NCBI RefSeq assembly: GCF_028023875.1
Contig: NZ_JAQIPB010000009.1
Span: 124,001 to 188,000 of the forward strand
Reading direction: 5' to 3'
Length of the DNA: 64,000 bases
Origin: Xenophilus arseniciresistens
GTDB lineage: Bacteria > Pseudomonadota > Gammaproteobacteria > Burkholderiales > Burkholderiaceae_C
The notes beneath the pieces are model-generated. The model saw only the letters and a list, made by a program, of their open reading frames with translations, was not told where the DNA came from and searched no databases. The position numbers and the translations under genes were made by a program. Shown here in pieces: positions 47,350 to 57,855 of the stretch (the stretch's first letter is position 1; each line of letters begins with the position of its first letter).

Positions 47350-48231
47350 ATGGCTTTCACTTCGGACAGCGTCAGCGTCTTTCTGGCCGTGCTGGAACAG
47401 GGCTCCTTTTCGGCGGCGGCGCGGGCCCTGGGCCGCGTGCCTTCGGCCGTGAGCATGGCCATCGCGCACCTGGAGGCCGAACTGGACCTGGTGCTCTTCG
47501 ACCGCAGCGGCCGCGAGCCGCGCCCCACGGCCGCGGCACGCGCGCTGGAGCCGCAGGCGCGCCAGATCGCGCTGCAGCTGCGTGCGCTCGATGCCCACGC
47601 GCTGTCGCTGAACCAGGGGCTGGAAGAGCGGCTCACGCTGGCGATTGCGCCGGAGCTGATGTCGGCCCGCTGGAGCGGCCCGCTGGCGCAGCTCGCGCAG
47701 GAACATCCGCTGCTGGACGTGGAGGTGCTGGTGGCGCCGCAATCGGACGCGCTGGGTCTGCTGCACACCGGCCGCGCGCAGTTGGCGCTGGTGTTCGAGC
47801 GGCCCACGCTCGATGGCCGCGAGGGCTTCGTGCAGGTGGGCTCAGAGACGCTGGTGGCCGTGGCCGCGCCCGATCATGCGCTGATGCGCGAAGCCGCACC
47901 GCTGGGCGAATCGCATCTGGCGGCCACGCGGCAGATCGTGATCGCGGGGCGCGATGCCGGCGTGGCCGATCCGCGCGTGCTGTTCGGCCGCCACCTCTGG
48001 CACACCGACAGCCCCGAGGCGGCCTGCGGCCTGTTGGAAGCAGGCTTGGGCTGGGGCTGGCTGCCGCGCAGCATCGTGCAGTGGCGGCTCGATGCGGGCA
48101 CGCTGGCGCTGCTGCCGCTCCAGGAGCTGGACAACGCCACGCCGCTGTGCGTGGACGTGGTGTGGTCCCACGAACGCGCGCGCGGGCTGGGCGCGCAGCG
48201 CCTGGTCACGCTGCTGGCCGCGCTGCGCTGA
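47350..48231 (+). CDS. LysR-type regulator, divergent from PACE gene
   Basis: A 293-residue LysR regulator. The N-terminal winged helix-turn-helix has FLAVLEQGSFSAAARALG and VSMAIAHLEAELDLVLF. The C-terminal two-lobed effector domain follows. The 99-bp gap to the PACE gene contains AT-rich sequence (TTTTATTGATAGATTGAGGG) suitable for a LysR T-N11-A site. By analogy with AceR it probably activates the PACE exporter in response to its substrate. The stop is in a GACT tandem repeat. Confidence 0.9.
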   Translation: MAFTSDSVSVFLAVLEQGSFSAAARALGRVPSAVSMAIAHLEAELDLVLFDRSGREPRPTAAARALEPQARQIALQLRALDAHALSLNQGLEERLTLAIAPELMSARWSGPLAQLAQEHPLLDVEVLVAPQSDALGLLHTGRAQLALVFERPTLDGREGFVQVGSETLVAVAAPDHALMREAAPLGESHLAATRQIVIAGRDAGVADPRVLFGRHLWHTDSPEAACGLLEAGLGWGWLPRSIVQWRLDAGTLALLPLQELDNATPLCVDVVWSHERARGLGAQRLVTLLAALR

Positions 48232-48286
48232 CTGACTGACTGAATGATGATGAATGCGTGCGCGGCCGCCAGCCGGCCAAAGCAGA

Positions 48287-49165
48287 TCAGGGCCGGTCGC
48301 CCAGTGGCGTGTTCTGGCCGGGCGAGGGCTGCACCGAGCCGCGCGGCAAGCCGGGCGCCAGGCTGGGCCCGCCATGGCGGCCACCGCCTTGCCAGCCACC
48401 GCCCTGTTGGCGATCAGGACGATCGGGGCGGTCGTGCCGGTCTGGACGATCAGGGCGGTCGTGTCGCTCATGCCGATCGGGCCGGCCTTCGGGCCGCTGC
48501 GGGCGGGGCCGCTCCTGGTTCCAGTCGGGGCGCTGTGGCCGATCAGGCCGTCCCTGCCAGCCGGGCTGCGGGCGATCCGGCCGGTTGTTCTGCCAGCCCG
48601 GGTGTGGCCGGTCCGGGCGGTCGGGCCGATCCTGCCAGCCCGGGCGCGGCGGGGGTGGGCGCCAGTCGGGCCGCGGCGGGCGCGGCTGCCAGCCGATGGA
48701 CGGTGGCGGCGGCGGACGCCAGCCGGCCACGGGCGGTGGCGGCCGGCGCTGGCCCCACCAGCGTTGCTCGCGGTACCAGGGCCGGTCGCGGTAGTGGTCG
48801 GCCCAGTAGTTGCCCAGCGAGAAGGCGATGATGGGCACGCCGATCATGGCGCCGTACTGCGCCAGCGGCACGGCCGTGCCGCCGCCCCAGGGATAGTCGA
48901 GCAGGCTGGCGGCCACCCAGCCGCGCAGGCCGTCGGGCAGCACCACGTCGCACCAGCCATAGCCGCTGGTGCAGCCCACCACCTCCAGCGGCTGGCCCGC
49001 GGCCAGTCGCACCACCACCGGGTAGTCGGTGGAAGGCCCGGCGCGCAGGTTGACGTTGTCGCTCACGTAGGCGGGCTCGGCCTGCGCCGCCAGCGGCAGG
49101 CTCAGGGCCAGCGCGGTGGCCAGCCAGGCGCCGTGCAGGCGCAAGGACAAAGGCATGAATTTCAT
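48287..49165 (-). CDS. Exported SH3-domain protein with Pro/Arg/Asp-rich repeats
   Basis: A 292-residue protein with a signal peptide (ending AAQAEPA, about residue 32). A bacterial SH3 (SH3_3) domain fills residues 33-95 (VNLRAGPSTDYPVVVRL, VVGCTSGYGWCDV, GLRGWVAASLL). A hydrophobic stretch (MIGVPIIAFSLGNYW) follows, then more than 140 residues of low-complexity repeats built from RPDRP, PGWQ and RPPPP units. SH3_3 domains bind cell wall. AAGGAG precedes the ATG. The repeat tail is probably disordered and cell-envelope associated; function unknown. Confidence 0.82.
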   Translation of the reverse strand: MKFMPLSLRLHGAWLATALALSLPLAAQAEPAYVSDNVNLRAGPSTDYPVVVRLAAGQPLEVVGCTSGYGWCDVVLPDGLRGWVAASLLDYPWGGGTAVPLAQYGAMIGVPIIAFSLGNYWADHYRDRPWYREQRWWGQRRPPPPVAGWRPPPPPSIGWQPRPPRPDWRPPPPRPGWQDRPDRPDRPHPGWQNNRPDRPQPGWQGRPDRPQRPDWNQERPRPQRPEGRPDRHERHDRPDRPDRHDRPDRPDRQQGGGWQGGGRHGGPSLAPGLPRGSVQPSPGQNTPLGDRP

Positions 49166-49294
49166 GATGACAGCTCCTTGGGGCGCGCTTCTTGTCTGGT
49201 GCGCGTTGCCGCCAGCGTAGGCGCTGGGGGCGCCCTGTCAATCAGCGGCGCGCCCGGCCCCTGGGCGCATTCGGGCGCATTCCTTCACGGCGCC

Positions 49295-50341
49295 TCAAGC
49301 CGCTTCGCGGTAGAAGCGCCCCTGCACCAGCCCGCGCGGCGCCAGCGGTGCCACGGTCTGGCCGATGGCCGCGATGTGGTCGGGCGTGGTGCCACAGCAG
49401 CCACCCACGATGTTGACCAGGCCCTCGGCCGCGAACTCGTGCAGCAGCCTGGAGGTGTCGGCCGGCGTCTCGTCGAAGCCGGTGTCGCTCATGGGGTTGG
49501 GCAGGCCGGCGTTGGGGTAGCAGCTGATGAAGGTGTCGCCGGCCACGCGGTTGAGTTCCTGGATGTACGGGCGCATCAGCGCCGCACCCAGCGCGCAATT
49601 GAGGCCGACGGCCAGCGGCTGCGCATGGCGCACGCTGTGCCAGAAGGCCGTGACAGTCTGGCCCGAGAGGATGCGGCCCGAGGCGTCGGTCACGGTGCCG
49701 CTGATGAGGATCGGCAGGCGATTGCCGCTGGCCTCGAAGTACTCGTCCACTGCGAACAGCGCGGCCTTGGCGTTGAGCGTGTCGAAGATGGTCTCGACCA
49801 GGATCACGTCGGCGCCGCCCTCGACCAGCGCCTCGGCCTGCTCGTAGTAGGCCGCGCGCAGGGCCTCGAAGTCGATGTTGCGCGCGCCCGGGTCGTTCAC
49901 GTCGGGGCTGATGCTGGCCGTCTTGGGGGTGGGGCCCAGCGCGCCGGCCACGAAGCGCGGCTTGTCGGCCGTGCTGAACTTGTCGCAGGCCGCGCGCGCC
50001 AGCCGGGCGCTTTGCAGGTTCATCTCGCGCGCCAGGTGTGCCATGTCGTAGTCCTCCTGCGCCACGGTGGTGGCGCCGAAGGTGTTGGTCTCGATCAGGT
50101 CGGCGCCGGCCGCGAGGTAGCCCTCGTGGATGTCGGTGATCACATCGGGCCGCGTCAGCGACAGCAGCTCGTTGTTGCCTTTCACATCCTTGTGGAAGTC
50201 CTTGAAGCGCTCGCCGCGGTACTGTTCCTCGGTCAGCTTGAAGCGCTGGATCATGGTGCCCATGGCGCCATCGAGGATGGCGATGCGCTTGGCCAGGATG
50301 GCGGGCAGTTGCTGGGCGCGGGTGTAGGCGGGCAGGGGCAT
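49295..50341 (-). CDS. metH: Homocysteine S-methyltransferase, N-terminal half of methionine synthase
   Basis: A 348-residue homocysteine-binding domain, the first module of MetH as a separate gene. [16 protein letters not shown] opens the barrel. Zinc is held by cysteines in VGLNCALG and [13 protein letters not shown], the standard C...CC pattern. [18 protein letters not shown] and [12 protein letters not shown] are also typical. It works with the C-terminal half encoded at 40544-43300 (same strand, 6 kb downstream). No riboswitch is seen in its short 81-bp gap to recC. Confidence 0.95.
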   Translation of the reverse strand: MPLPAYTRAQQLPAILAKRIAILDGAMGTMIQRFKLTEEQYRGERFKDFHKDVKGNNELLSLTRPDVITDIHEGYLAAGADLIETNTFGATTVAQEDYDMAHLAREMNLQSARLARAACDKFSTADKPRFVAGALGPTPKTASISPDVNDPGARNIDFEALRAAYYEQAEALVEGGADVILVETIFDTLNAKAALFAVDEYFEASGNRLPILISGTVTDASGRILSGQTVTAFWHSVRHAQPLAVGLNCALGAALMRPYIQELNRVAGDTFISCYPNAGLPNPMSDTGFDETPADTSRLLHEFAAEGLVNIVGGCCGTTPDHIAAIGQTVAPLAPRGLVQGRFYREAA

Positions 50342-50422
50342 GGGGTGATTGTAAAAACGCGAGCCCGGGCGCGTCGGCAGCAGGGTCGGCGGCAGGCTAG
50401 GATCGGACTCGATTCCCCGCGC

Positions 50423-53400
50423 ATGAACCCTTCCGCCGCTTCCCCCTCCCCGCTCCAGCCCGGCCTCATGGTCCTGCACGGCAACCGCCCGGAGGACCTG
50501 CGCGCACTGCTGATCGCGTGGCTGCGCCAGCACCCGCTGGCGCCGCTGGAAAACGAGGTGGTGCTGGTGCAGAGCAACGGCATCGCGCAATGGCTCAAGC
50601 TGGCGCTGGCGGCGCACCCCGACGACCCCGCTGGCGGGGGGCTGGGCATCACGGCGGCCATGGAGCTGCAGCTGCCCGCGCAGTTCCTGTGGCGCGCCTA
50701 TCGCGCCGTGCTGGGCCGCAGCGACGTGCCCGAGCGCTCGCCGCTGGACGAGGCGCCGCTCACCTGGCGCCTGATGCGGCTGCTGCCCACCTTGCTCGAC
50801 GAGCCCGGTTTCGAGCCGCTGGCGCGCTTTCTGGCCGGGGGGGCGCCGGGCGCGGGCGACGAGGACATTCGCGCGCGCAAGCGCCACCAGCTCGCGCAGC
50901 GCCTGGCCGATCTGTTCGACCAGTACCAGGTCTACCGCGCCGACTGGCTGCAGGACTGGGCCGAGGGGCGCGACCAGCTGCGAACCCTGCGCCATGGCGA
51001 CCGCCCGCTGCCGCCCGACCAGCGCTGGCAGGCGCAACTGTGGCGCGCGCTGCTGGCCGAGGTGGGGCCTGCGGGGCAGGCCGGCAGCCGCGCGGGCGTG
51101 CACCAGCGCTTCATCGCCGCGCTGGCCGATGCGCAACAACAAAAAGACGCGCCGCGCCCGCCCGCGCTGCCGCGCCGCGTGGTGGTCTTCGGCATCTCGG
51201 CCCTGCCGGCGCAGACCCTGCAGGCGTTGCAGGCCCTGGCCGGCCACATGCAGGTGATGCTCTTCGTTCACAACCCCTGCCGCCACCACTGGAGCGACAT
51301 CGTGGCCGACCAGGACCTGCTGCGTGGCGCCTACAAGCGCCAGGCGCGCCGCCCCGGCATGCCGGCCGTGCTGGACGAAGCGGCGCTGCACCAGCACGCG
51401 CACCCGCTGCTGGCCGCCTGGGGCAAGCAGGGGCGCGACTACCTGCACCTGGTCGACAGCATCGACGAGCCCGACCGCTACCGCGCGGCCTGGCAGGGCG
51501 TGGGCGCGGGGCGCATCGACCTGTTCAGCGATGACGAAGAAGCGGCGCCGGGCCTGCTGCAGCAGTTGCAGGACGACATCCTCAACCTGCGCCCGCTGGC
51601 CGAAACGCGCGCGCTGTGGCCGGCCGTGGTGCCGGCGCAGGACGTGTCGCTGCGCTTTCACAGCGCCCATTCGGCGCAGCGCGAGGTGGAGGTGCTGCAC
51701 GACCAGCTGCTGGCCCGCTTCGACGCCGACCCCACGCTGCAGCCGCGCGACGTGATCGTGATGCTGCCCGCCGTCGATGGCTACGCGCCGCACATCGAAG
51801 CCGTTTTCGGCCGCCTGCCGCGCAGCGACCCACGCCACATTCCCTACACCGTGGCCGACCAGGGCCAGCGCGGCCAGGAGCCGCTGCTGGTGGCGCTGGA
51901 GCTGTTGCTGCGCCTGCCCGAAAGCCGCCTGGCCGCCAGCGACGTGCTGGACCTGCTCGACGTGGGCGCGCTGCGCCTGCGCTTTGCGCTGGCCGATGAA
52001 GCCCTGCCCACGCTCAAGCGCTGGATCGCCGGGGCCGGCGCACGCTGGGGCCTGGACGCAGCGCAGCGCGAAAGCCAGGCGCTGGGCGCGGCCGGTGAAG
52101 TCAACAGCTGGCGCTTCGGGCTGGCGCGCATGCTGCTGGGCTTTGCCGTGGGCGAGGGCGAAGCGTTCGAAGGCATCGAGCCCTATGGCGAAGTAGGCGG
52201 CCTGGACGCCGCCGCGCTGGGGCCGCTGGCGGCCCTGCTGCGCGCGCTGGAAGAAACGCTGAACGGCCTGCAGGCGCCGGCCACGCCCACACAGTGGGCC
52301 GAAAGCCTGCGCGCGCTGCTGGCGCGCTTCTTCGCGCCGGCCGAGCCGCGCGAGCAGCTGCGCGTGCAGCAGCTTCAGCAGGGGCTGGACGACTGGCTCG
52401 ACGAATGCGCCGACGCCGGCTTCAGCGAAGCGCTGCCGCTGGCCGTGGTGCGCGAGCGCTGGCTGGCCGCGCTGGAACGCCAGGGTCTGCAGCAGCGCTT
52501 CATGACCGGCGGCGTGAGCTTCTGCACCCTGATGCCCATGCGCGCCATTCCCTTTCGCGTCGTCTGCCTGCTGGGCATGAACGACGGCGACTTCCCGCGC
52601 CCTTCGGTGCGCGCGGACTTCGACCTCATGCAGGGCGACTGGCGCCCCGGCGACCGCTCGCGCCGCGACGACGACCGCTACCTTCTGCTCGAAGCCCTGC
52701 TCTCGGCGCGCGAACAGCTCTACATCAGCTGGGTGGGCCGCGACGTGCGCGACCACAGCGAGCGCGCGCCCAGCGTGCTCATCGGCCAGCTGCGCGACCA
52801 TGTGGCTGCCGGCTGGCGCCTGGCGGGCCACGACGATCAGCCCGGTGCGCTGCTCGATGCCCTGCACACCGAGCATCCGCTGCAGCCCTTCAGCCCGCGC
52901 TACTTCACGCCCGGCGCGCCGCAGGCCCCGGCGCTCGACGGGCTCTACAGCTATGGCCGCGAATGGCAGGCCGCGCATGGCGACCAGGCCGCGCAGGCCG
53001 ACGACGCGCTGCTGCTCCTGCCGCCGCTGCAACCCGAACGCCCGCTCTCGCTGCGCCAGTTGGCGGACTTCCTGGCCCAGCCCGTCGATGCCTTCTTCGC
53101 GCAGCGGCTGCAGGTGCGCTTCGACCCGGGCGAAGACGAAGCGCCGGACGAAGAGGTGTTCGCGCTCGACGGCCTGCAGAACTGGCAGCTCGAAGCCGAG
53201 CTGCGCGCCGCGCTGCAAAGCTGGGCCGACGCCCAGCCCACGCCTGAAGCCGCGCGCACGCGCATCGCCGCCGAGCTGGCCGCGCGCACCGGCCCGCTGC
53301 TGCGCGCCGGCCGCCTGCCACTGCAGGCCTTCGGCACTCTGGCGGCCGAGCGCCTGCGCCACGCGCTGCAACGCACGATGGCGCACTACCTCGAAGCGCG

Positions 53401-54076
53401 CGCGCGCTGGCCGCAGCCCGAGGCCCAGCCCCACATCCTGCGCTGGCAGGACGCGGCCAGCGGCCTGGCGATCGAAGACAGCCTGCCGCTGCGCCACCTG
53501 CCGGCTGAAACGCTGGCGCAGGCCGAAGACGATGCGCCCACGCCCGCGTGCATCGTGCTGGCCAGCGGCCGCCTGCATCGCGGCGATGAACTGAGCTGGC
53601 AGCACATCGTCCGGCACTGGCCCGCGCACCTGGCGCTGCAGATCGCGGCAGGCCCCACGCGCACCGTGCTGGCCAGCGAAACCGGCCTGGTGCGCCTGGC
53701 CCCGCTGCCGCGCGCGCAGGCGCAGGCCACCTTGGCCGCGCTGCTGCAGGGCTGGGCCCAGGGCATGCGCCAGCCGCTGCCGCTGGCCTGCCGCACCGGC
53801 TTCATGGCCCTGAACGAAGAAGGCGAAGCCGGCCGCCGCACGCGCCAGGCCTACGACGGCGACTTCCAGCGCAGCGGCGAGGGCGCGCGGCCCGCGCCCG
53901 CCCGCGTGTACGAGGACTTCGCCCAGCTGCTGGCCGTACGCGCGCCGCAGGGCGAAGGCAGCGCCTTCTGGCACTGGACGCAGCAGCTCTACCGCCCGCT
54001 GTGGGATGCGCTCGAAAGCGCCAGGCCGCCGCTGGCCGAATCGGGCGGCGGCGATGCTTCGGGGGCCGATGCATGA
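50423..54076 (+). CDS. recC: Exodeoxyribonuclease V subunit gamma (RecC)
   Basis: A 1217-residue subunit of RecBCD, the end-processing helicase-nuclease that recognises Chi and loads RecA. The opening [20 protein letters not shown], then [35 protein letters not shown] and [10 protein letters not shown], are the RecC family landmarks. The inactive helicase folds and the inactive nuclease-like domain fill the rest. The start at 50423 is in frame with a 723-codon open stretch upstream that is antisense to metH and the SH3 gene and not coding. Stop overlaps recB start (ATGA). Confidence 0.95.
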   Translation: MNPSAASPSPLQPGLMVLHGNRPEDLRALLIAWLRQHPLAPLENEVVLVQSNGIAQWLKLALAAHPDDPAGGGLGITAAMELQLPAQFLWRAYRAVLGRSDVPERSPLDEAPLTWRLMRLLPTLLDEPGFEPLARFLAGGAPGAGDEDIRARKRHQLAQRLADLFDQYQVYRADWLQDWAEGRDQLRTLRHGDRPLPPDQRWQAQLWRALLAEVGPAGQAGSRAGVHQRFIAALADAQQQKDAPRPPALPRRVVVFGISALPAQTLQALQALAGHMQVMLFVHNPCRHHWSDIVADQDLLRGAYKRQARRPGMPAVLDEAALHQHAHPLLAAWGKQGRDYLHLVDSIDEPDRYRAAWQGVGAGRIDLFSDDEEAAPGLLQQLQDDILNLRPLAETRALWPAVVPAQDVSLRFHSAHSAQREVEVLHDQLLARFDADPTLQPRDVIVMLPAVDGYAPHIEAVFGRLPRSDPRHIPYTVADQGQRGQEPLLVALELLLRLPESRLAASDVLDLLDVGALRLRFALADEALPTLKRWIAGAGARWGLDAAQRESQALGAAGEVNSWRFGLARMLLGFAVGEGEAFEGIEPYGEVGGLDAAALGPLAALLRALEETLNGLQAPATPTQWAESLRALLARFFAPAEPREQLRVQQLQQGLDDWLDECADAGFSEALPLAVVRERWLAALERQGLQQRFMTGGVSFCTLMPMRAIPFRVVCLLGMNDGDFPRPSVRADFDLMQGDWRPGDRSRRDDDRYLLLEALLSAREQLYISWVGRDVRDHSERAPSVLIGQLRDHVAAGWRLAGHDDQPGALLDALHTEHPLQPFSPRYFTPGAPQAPALDGLYSYGREWQAAHGDQAAQADDALLLLPPLQPERPLSLRQLADFLAQPVDAFFAQRLQVRFDPGEDEAPDEEVFALDGLQNWQLEAELRAALQSWADAQPTPEAARTRIAAELAARTGPLLRAGRLPLQAFGTLAAERLRHALQRTMAHYLEARARWPQPEAQPHILRWQDAASGLAIEDSLPLRHLPAETLAQAEDDAPTPACIVLASGRLHRGDELSWQHIVRHWPAHLALQIAAGPTRTVLASETGLVRLAPLPRAQAQATLAALLQGWAQGMRQPLPLACRTGFMALNEEGEAGRRTRQAYDGDFQRSGEGARPAPARVYEDFAQLLAVRAPQGEGSAFWHWTQQLYRPLWDALESARPPLAESGGGDASGADA

Positions 54077-57000
54077 GCACCGTCCAGACCCTGGACCCCC
54101 TGCGCTTCCCGCTGCACGGCCAGCGCCTGATCGAGGCCAGCGCCGGCACCGGCAAGACCTTCACCATCGCACTGCTGTACCTGCGCCTGGTGCTGGGCCA
54201 TGGCGGTGATGCAGCAGCCCCGCGCGCGCTCACGCCGCCCGAGATCCTGGTCGTCACCTTCACCGAAGCGGCCACGCAGGAGCTGCGCGAGCGCATCCGC
54301 GCGCGGCTGGACCAGGCCGCGCGCGTGTTCGCCGACGAGGCCCAGGAGCCCGACGCATTGCTGCTCGCGCTGCGCGCCGACCACCCGCGCGAGCAATGGG
54401 CCGCCTGCGCGCACCGGCTGCGCGTGGCCGCGCAATGGATGGACGAGGCCGCGGTGGCCACCATCCACGGCTGGTGCTGGCGCATGCTGCGCGAGCATGC
54501 CTTCGACAGCGGCAGCCTGCTGCAGCAGCAGTTGCAGACCGACCTGCGCGCGCTGCAGCGGCAAGTGCTGCACGACCACTGGCGGCGCCACTTCTACCCG
54601 CTCAACGCCATGGCCAGCCGCGCGCTGCTGAGCTGCTTCAAGACGCCCGAGGCGCTGTGGCAGGCCGTGCAGCCGCTGCTGCGCCGTGCCGACGCCGCGC
54701 TGCGCCACCAGGGCGCGCCGCTGGATGTGGGCAGCGACCCGCTGGCGCAGCTGCAGGCCCTGGGTGCCGCGCAGCAGCAGGCCGAGGCGCTGGAAGACGA
54801 GGCACGCCGCCTGTGGCGCCAGGACCGCGCGGCGCTGGAGCAGCTGTGGTGGGCCGCGCGCGCGCAGCTCAACGGCAACAGCTACCGCGGCAAGGACGAT
54901 GACGCGATCTTCGCCAGCTGGCTGCAGGCCCTGGCCGACTGGAGCGCGGGCGGCGAGGCGCCCGAGAAGGTGGCGCGCTTCGGCGCGGCCGGCGCCAGGC
55001 TCAAGAAGGGCCATGCGCTGCCCGATCACCCGGCGCTGCACGCCATCGACGCCTGGCAGGCCGCGCAGTCGGGCACGGTGGACGATGCGCTGCGCGCGCG
55101 CCTGCTGGCCCATGCCGCGCGCGAGATCGCCGCCGCGCTGGCGCAGGAAAAGGCGCGCCGCGCCGAGCTGGGCTTCGACGACCTGCTGCAGCAGTTGGAC
55201 AGCGCGCTGCACCGACGCGGCGGCGAGGCCCTGGCCGCGCGCATCCGCACGCAGTTCCCGGTGGCGCTGATCGACGAGTTCCAGGACACGGACCCGACGC
55301 AGTACCGCATCTTCAAACGCATCTATGACCCACCCCCTCCCCCTCTGGCAGAGGGCAGGGGTGAGGACAGCGCGCTGATCATGATCGGCGACCCCAAGCA
55401 GGCCATCTACGCCTTCCGCGGCGCCGACATCCGCACCTACCTGCGCGCGCGGCGCGACACGCAGGGAAGTCACTACGCCCTGGGCACCAACTTCCGCTCC
55501 ACCGATGCCGTGGTCCACGCCGTCAACGCCTTGTTCCTGCGCGCCGAACAGGGCCCGCGCGGCGCCTTCCGCTTTCGCAGCGACGACGGCGACGACCCCG
55601 TGCCCTTCGTGCCCGTGCAGGCCCAGGGCCGCAGGGAGCATCTGCAGATCGACGGGCAGAGCGCACCCGCGCTCACGCTGTGGTCGCAGCTGCCTGAAGA
55701 GGGCGAGGCGGTCGGCATGGGCGTCTACCGCGCGCAGCAGGCCGAAGTGGCGGCCAGCGAAGTGGTGCGCTGGCTGGCCGGCGCCGCTGAAGGCCGCACC
55801 GGCTTCGTCGAAGCACACAAGCCCTTCAAGCCTCTGCGCCCCGCCGACATCGCCGTGCTGGTGCGCAGCCGCACCGAAGCGCAGGCCATTCGCGATGCGC
55901 TCTCGGCGCGTGGCCTGCGCAGCGTGTACCTGTCCGACCGCGAATCGGTTTTCGGCACGCCCGAAGCCGCCGACCTGCAGCACTGGCTGCGCGCCTGCGC
56001 CGAGCCGGCCGACGAAGCCCTGCTGCGCACCGCGCTGGCCACGCGCACGCTGGGCCTGTCGCTGCAGGCGCTGCACCGGCTGCGCGAGGACGAGGCGGCC
56101 TGGGAAGAGGTCGCGCTGCGCTTTCGCGAACTGCATGCGCTGTGGCAGCGGCGCGGCGTGCTGCCCATGCTGCACCAGCTTTTGCACGACTTCGGCCTGC
56201 CCGCGCGCTGGCTGGCGCAGGCCGAAGGCGGCGAGCGGCGCCTGACCAACGTGCTGCACATCGCCGAATGGCTGCAGCGCCGCGCGGTGGAACTGGATGG
56301 CGAACATGCGCTGCTGCGCGCCTTTGCCGAGCGCCTGGCCGACCCCGAGGGCGAGGAAGACGTGCTGCGCCTCGAAAGCGACGCAGCGCTGATCCAGGTG
56401 GTGACCATCCACAAGTCCAAGGGGCTCGAATACCCGCTGGTGCTGCTGCCCTTCATCGCGGCCTGGCGCGAATCGCCCAGGCAAAGCAGCCGCGCGCTGG
56501 ACTTCCATGACGAGCAGCTCGATGCGCCCGTGATCGAGCTCGACGGCAAGGACGGCCACGCCGCCGCGCGCGCGGCCGAGGCCCAGCTGGCCGAAGACAT
56601 GCGCCTGCTCTACGTGGCCCTCACGCGCGCGCGCCACGGCCTGTGGCTGGGCGTGGCGCCGCTGTGCAGCGGTGCGGGCAAGGCGATCGCGCTGGAGCGC
56701 GGCGCGCTGGGCCAGGTGCTCTCGCCCGCCACGCCCCTGCGCTCGCGTGCCGAGTACGAAGCCGCCCTGCAGGCGCTGGCCAGCGACTGCCCGGCCATCG
56801 CCGTGCAGCCCGCACCCGCGCCCGATGCCGCGCGCTGGCAGGCCCCGCGCGCGCCGGCCACGGGCCAGGCGCGCCGGCCCCAGCGGCGCGGCCATGCGCC
56901 ATGGTGGATCGCCAGCTACTCCGCGCTGGTGCAAACGCTGGAGCCCGCGGCCATGATGGGCCTGCCTTTGCCCCAGGCGGATGCGCGGCTGCCCGAGCCC

Positions 57001-57855
57001 GAAGATGCGCAGCAGGCGCGCGCGCTCGAAGATGGCGCACCACCGCCCCCAGAGCCGCAGGCGGCGCTGCTCCCGGCCGTGGCCCCGGCCGCAGGCAGCG
57101 TCCACGCCTTCCCCAAGGGCGCAGAGCCCGGCAGCTTCCTGCATGGCCTGCTTGAATGGTGTGCGCAGCAGGGCTTCGGGCGCGTGGCCGGGCCAGGCGC
57201 GCAACAGCAGCAGGCGCTGCGCGACCTGATCGCGCGCCGCTGCCAGGTGCGCGGCTGGCAGGCCTGGATCGAGCCGCTGTGCCAGTGGGTGCCGCGCTGG
57301 CTGGCCATGACGCTGCCGCTGCACGATGCCGATGCCGGCCCCGCCGCCCTGGCCACGCTCACGCACTACCAGAGCGAGATGGAGTTCTGGCTGCCCGTGC
57401 CCGGCGTGGCCGCGCAGCAGATCGACGCACTGGCCCAGGCCCACTGCCTGCCCGGCCTGCCGCGCCCCGCACTGGCGCCCACGCAGATGGCCGGCATGCT
57501 CAAGGGCTTCATCGACCTGGTCTTCGAGCATGAGGGCCGCTGGTGGGTGGCCGACTACAAGTCGAACTGGCTCGGCCCCGACGACGCGGCCTACGACAGC
57601 GCGGCCCTGCAGCAGTCGCTGCTCGCGCATCGCTACGACGTGCAGTACCTGCTCTATCTTTTTGCCCTGCACCGGCTGCTGGCCACGCGCCTGCCCGACT
57701 ACGACTACGAGCGCCATGTGGGCGGCGCCGTGTATCTCTTCCTGCGCGGCGCCGATTCGCCCACGCAGGGCGTGTTCGCGACCAAGCCGCCGCTTGCCTT
57801 GATCGAAGCGATGGACGAACTCTTTGGCGTGGTGGGAACGGAGGCGGCGCCATGA
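54073..57855 (+). CDS. recB: Exodeoxyribonuclease V subunit beta (RecB)
   Basis: A 1260-residue SF1A helicase (3'-5') plus nuclease. Walker A is ASAGTGKTF (22-30). Motif II is [18 protein letters not shown] just before residue 416, and motif III is [16 protein letters not shown] just after 436. The C-terminal nuclease domain has [21 protein letters not shown], with the catalytic Asp and the DYK motif. Residues about 419-433 ([13 protein letters not shown]) are an extra loop between motifs II and III encoded by a dispersed palindromic repeat. Overlaps recC and recD by ATGA. Confidence 0.95.
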   Translation: MSTVQTLDPLRFPLHGQRLIEASAGTGKTFTIALLYLRLVLGHGGDAAAPRALTPPEILVVTFTEAATQELRERIRARLDQAARVFADEAQEPDALLLALRADHPREQWAACAHRLRVAAQWMDEAAVATIHGWCWRMLREHAFDSGSLLQQQLQTDLRALQRQVLHDHWRRHFYPLNAMASRALLSCFKTPEALWQAVQPLLRRADAALRHQGAPLDVGSDPLAQLQALGAAQQQAEALEDEARRLWRQDRAALEQLWWAARAQLNGNSYRGKDDDAIFASWLQALADWSAGGEAPEKVARFGAAGARLKKGHALPDHPALHAIDAWQAAQSGTVDDALRARLLAHAAREIAAALAQEKARRAELGFDDLLQQLDSALHRRGGEALAARIRTQFPVALIDEFQDTDPTQYRIFKRIYDPPPPPLAEGRGEDSALIMIGDPKQAIYAFRGADIRTYLRARRDTQGSHYALGTNFRSTDAVVHAVNALFLRAEQGPRGAFRFRSDDGDDPVPFVPVQAQGRREHLQIDGQSAPALTLWSQLPEEGEAVGMGVYRAQQAEVAASEVVRWLAGAAEGRTGFVEAHKPFKPLRPADIAVLVRSRTEAQAIRDALSARGLRSVYLSDRESVFGTPEAADLQHWLRACAEPADEALLRTALATRTLGLSLQALHRLREDEAAWEEVALRFRELHALWQRRGVLPMLHQLLHDFGLPARWLAQAEGGERRLTNVLHIAEWLQRRAVELDGEHALLRAFAERLADPEGEEDVLRLESDAALIQVVTIHKSKGLEYPLVLLPFIAAWRESPRQSSRALDFHDEQLDAPVIELDGKDGHAAARAAEAQLAEDMRLLYVALTRARHGLWLGVAPLCSGAGKAIALERGALGQVLSPATPLRSRAEYEAALQALASDCPAIAVQPAPAPDAARWQAPRAPATGQARRPQRRGHAPWWIASYSALVQTLEPAAMMGLPLPQADARLPEPEDAQQARALEDGAPPPPEPQAALLPAVAPAAGSVHAFPKGAEPGSFLHGLLEWCAQQGFGRVAGPGAQQQQALRDLIARRCQVRGWQAWIEPLCQWVPRWLAMTLPLHDADAGPAALATLTHYQSEMEFWLPVPGVAAQQIDALAQAHCLPGLPRPALAPTQMAGMLKGFIDLVFEHEGRWWVADYKSNWLGPDDAAYDSAALQQSLLAHRYDVQYLLYLFALHRLLATRLPDYDYERHVGGAVYLFLRGADSPTQGVFATKPPLALIEAMDELFGVVGTEAAP
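55337..55374 (+). repeat. Dispersed palindromic repeat, copy C, in frame inside recB
   Basis: This segment matches copy A (40421-40458) at 32 of 38 bases; the shared core is CTGGCAGAGGGCAGGGGTGA. It translates without a stop as part of [15 protein letters not shown], where RecB proteins normally have a short variable linker. The palindrome is CCCTCTGGCAGAGGG (55341-55355). Confidence 0.75.

Noticed and set aside
43521-48231. Defence island (papain-like orphan, dinG, PACE, LysR)
   Set aside because: dinG is the ordinary housekeeping helicase and the PACE/LysR pair is a standard efflux locus; nothing links them into one system.
49295-53974. A 1559-codon minus-strand frame antisense to recC
   Set aside because: Only 49295-50341 is a real gene (metH N-half); the rest is low-complexity shadow of recC in high-GC DNA.
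48254-54076. A 1940-codon plus-strand open frame
   Set aside because: The first 723 codons are antisense to the SH3-domain and metH genes and look like GC-rich shadow; only the part from 50423 is RecC.
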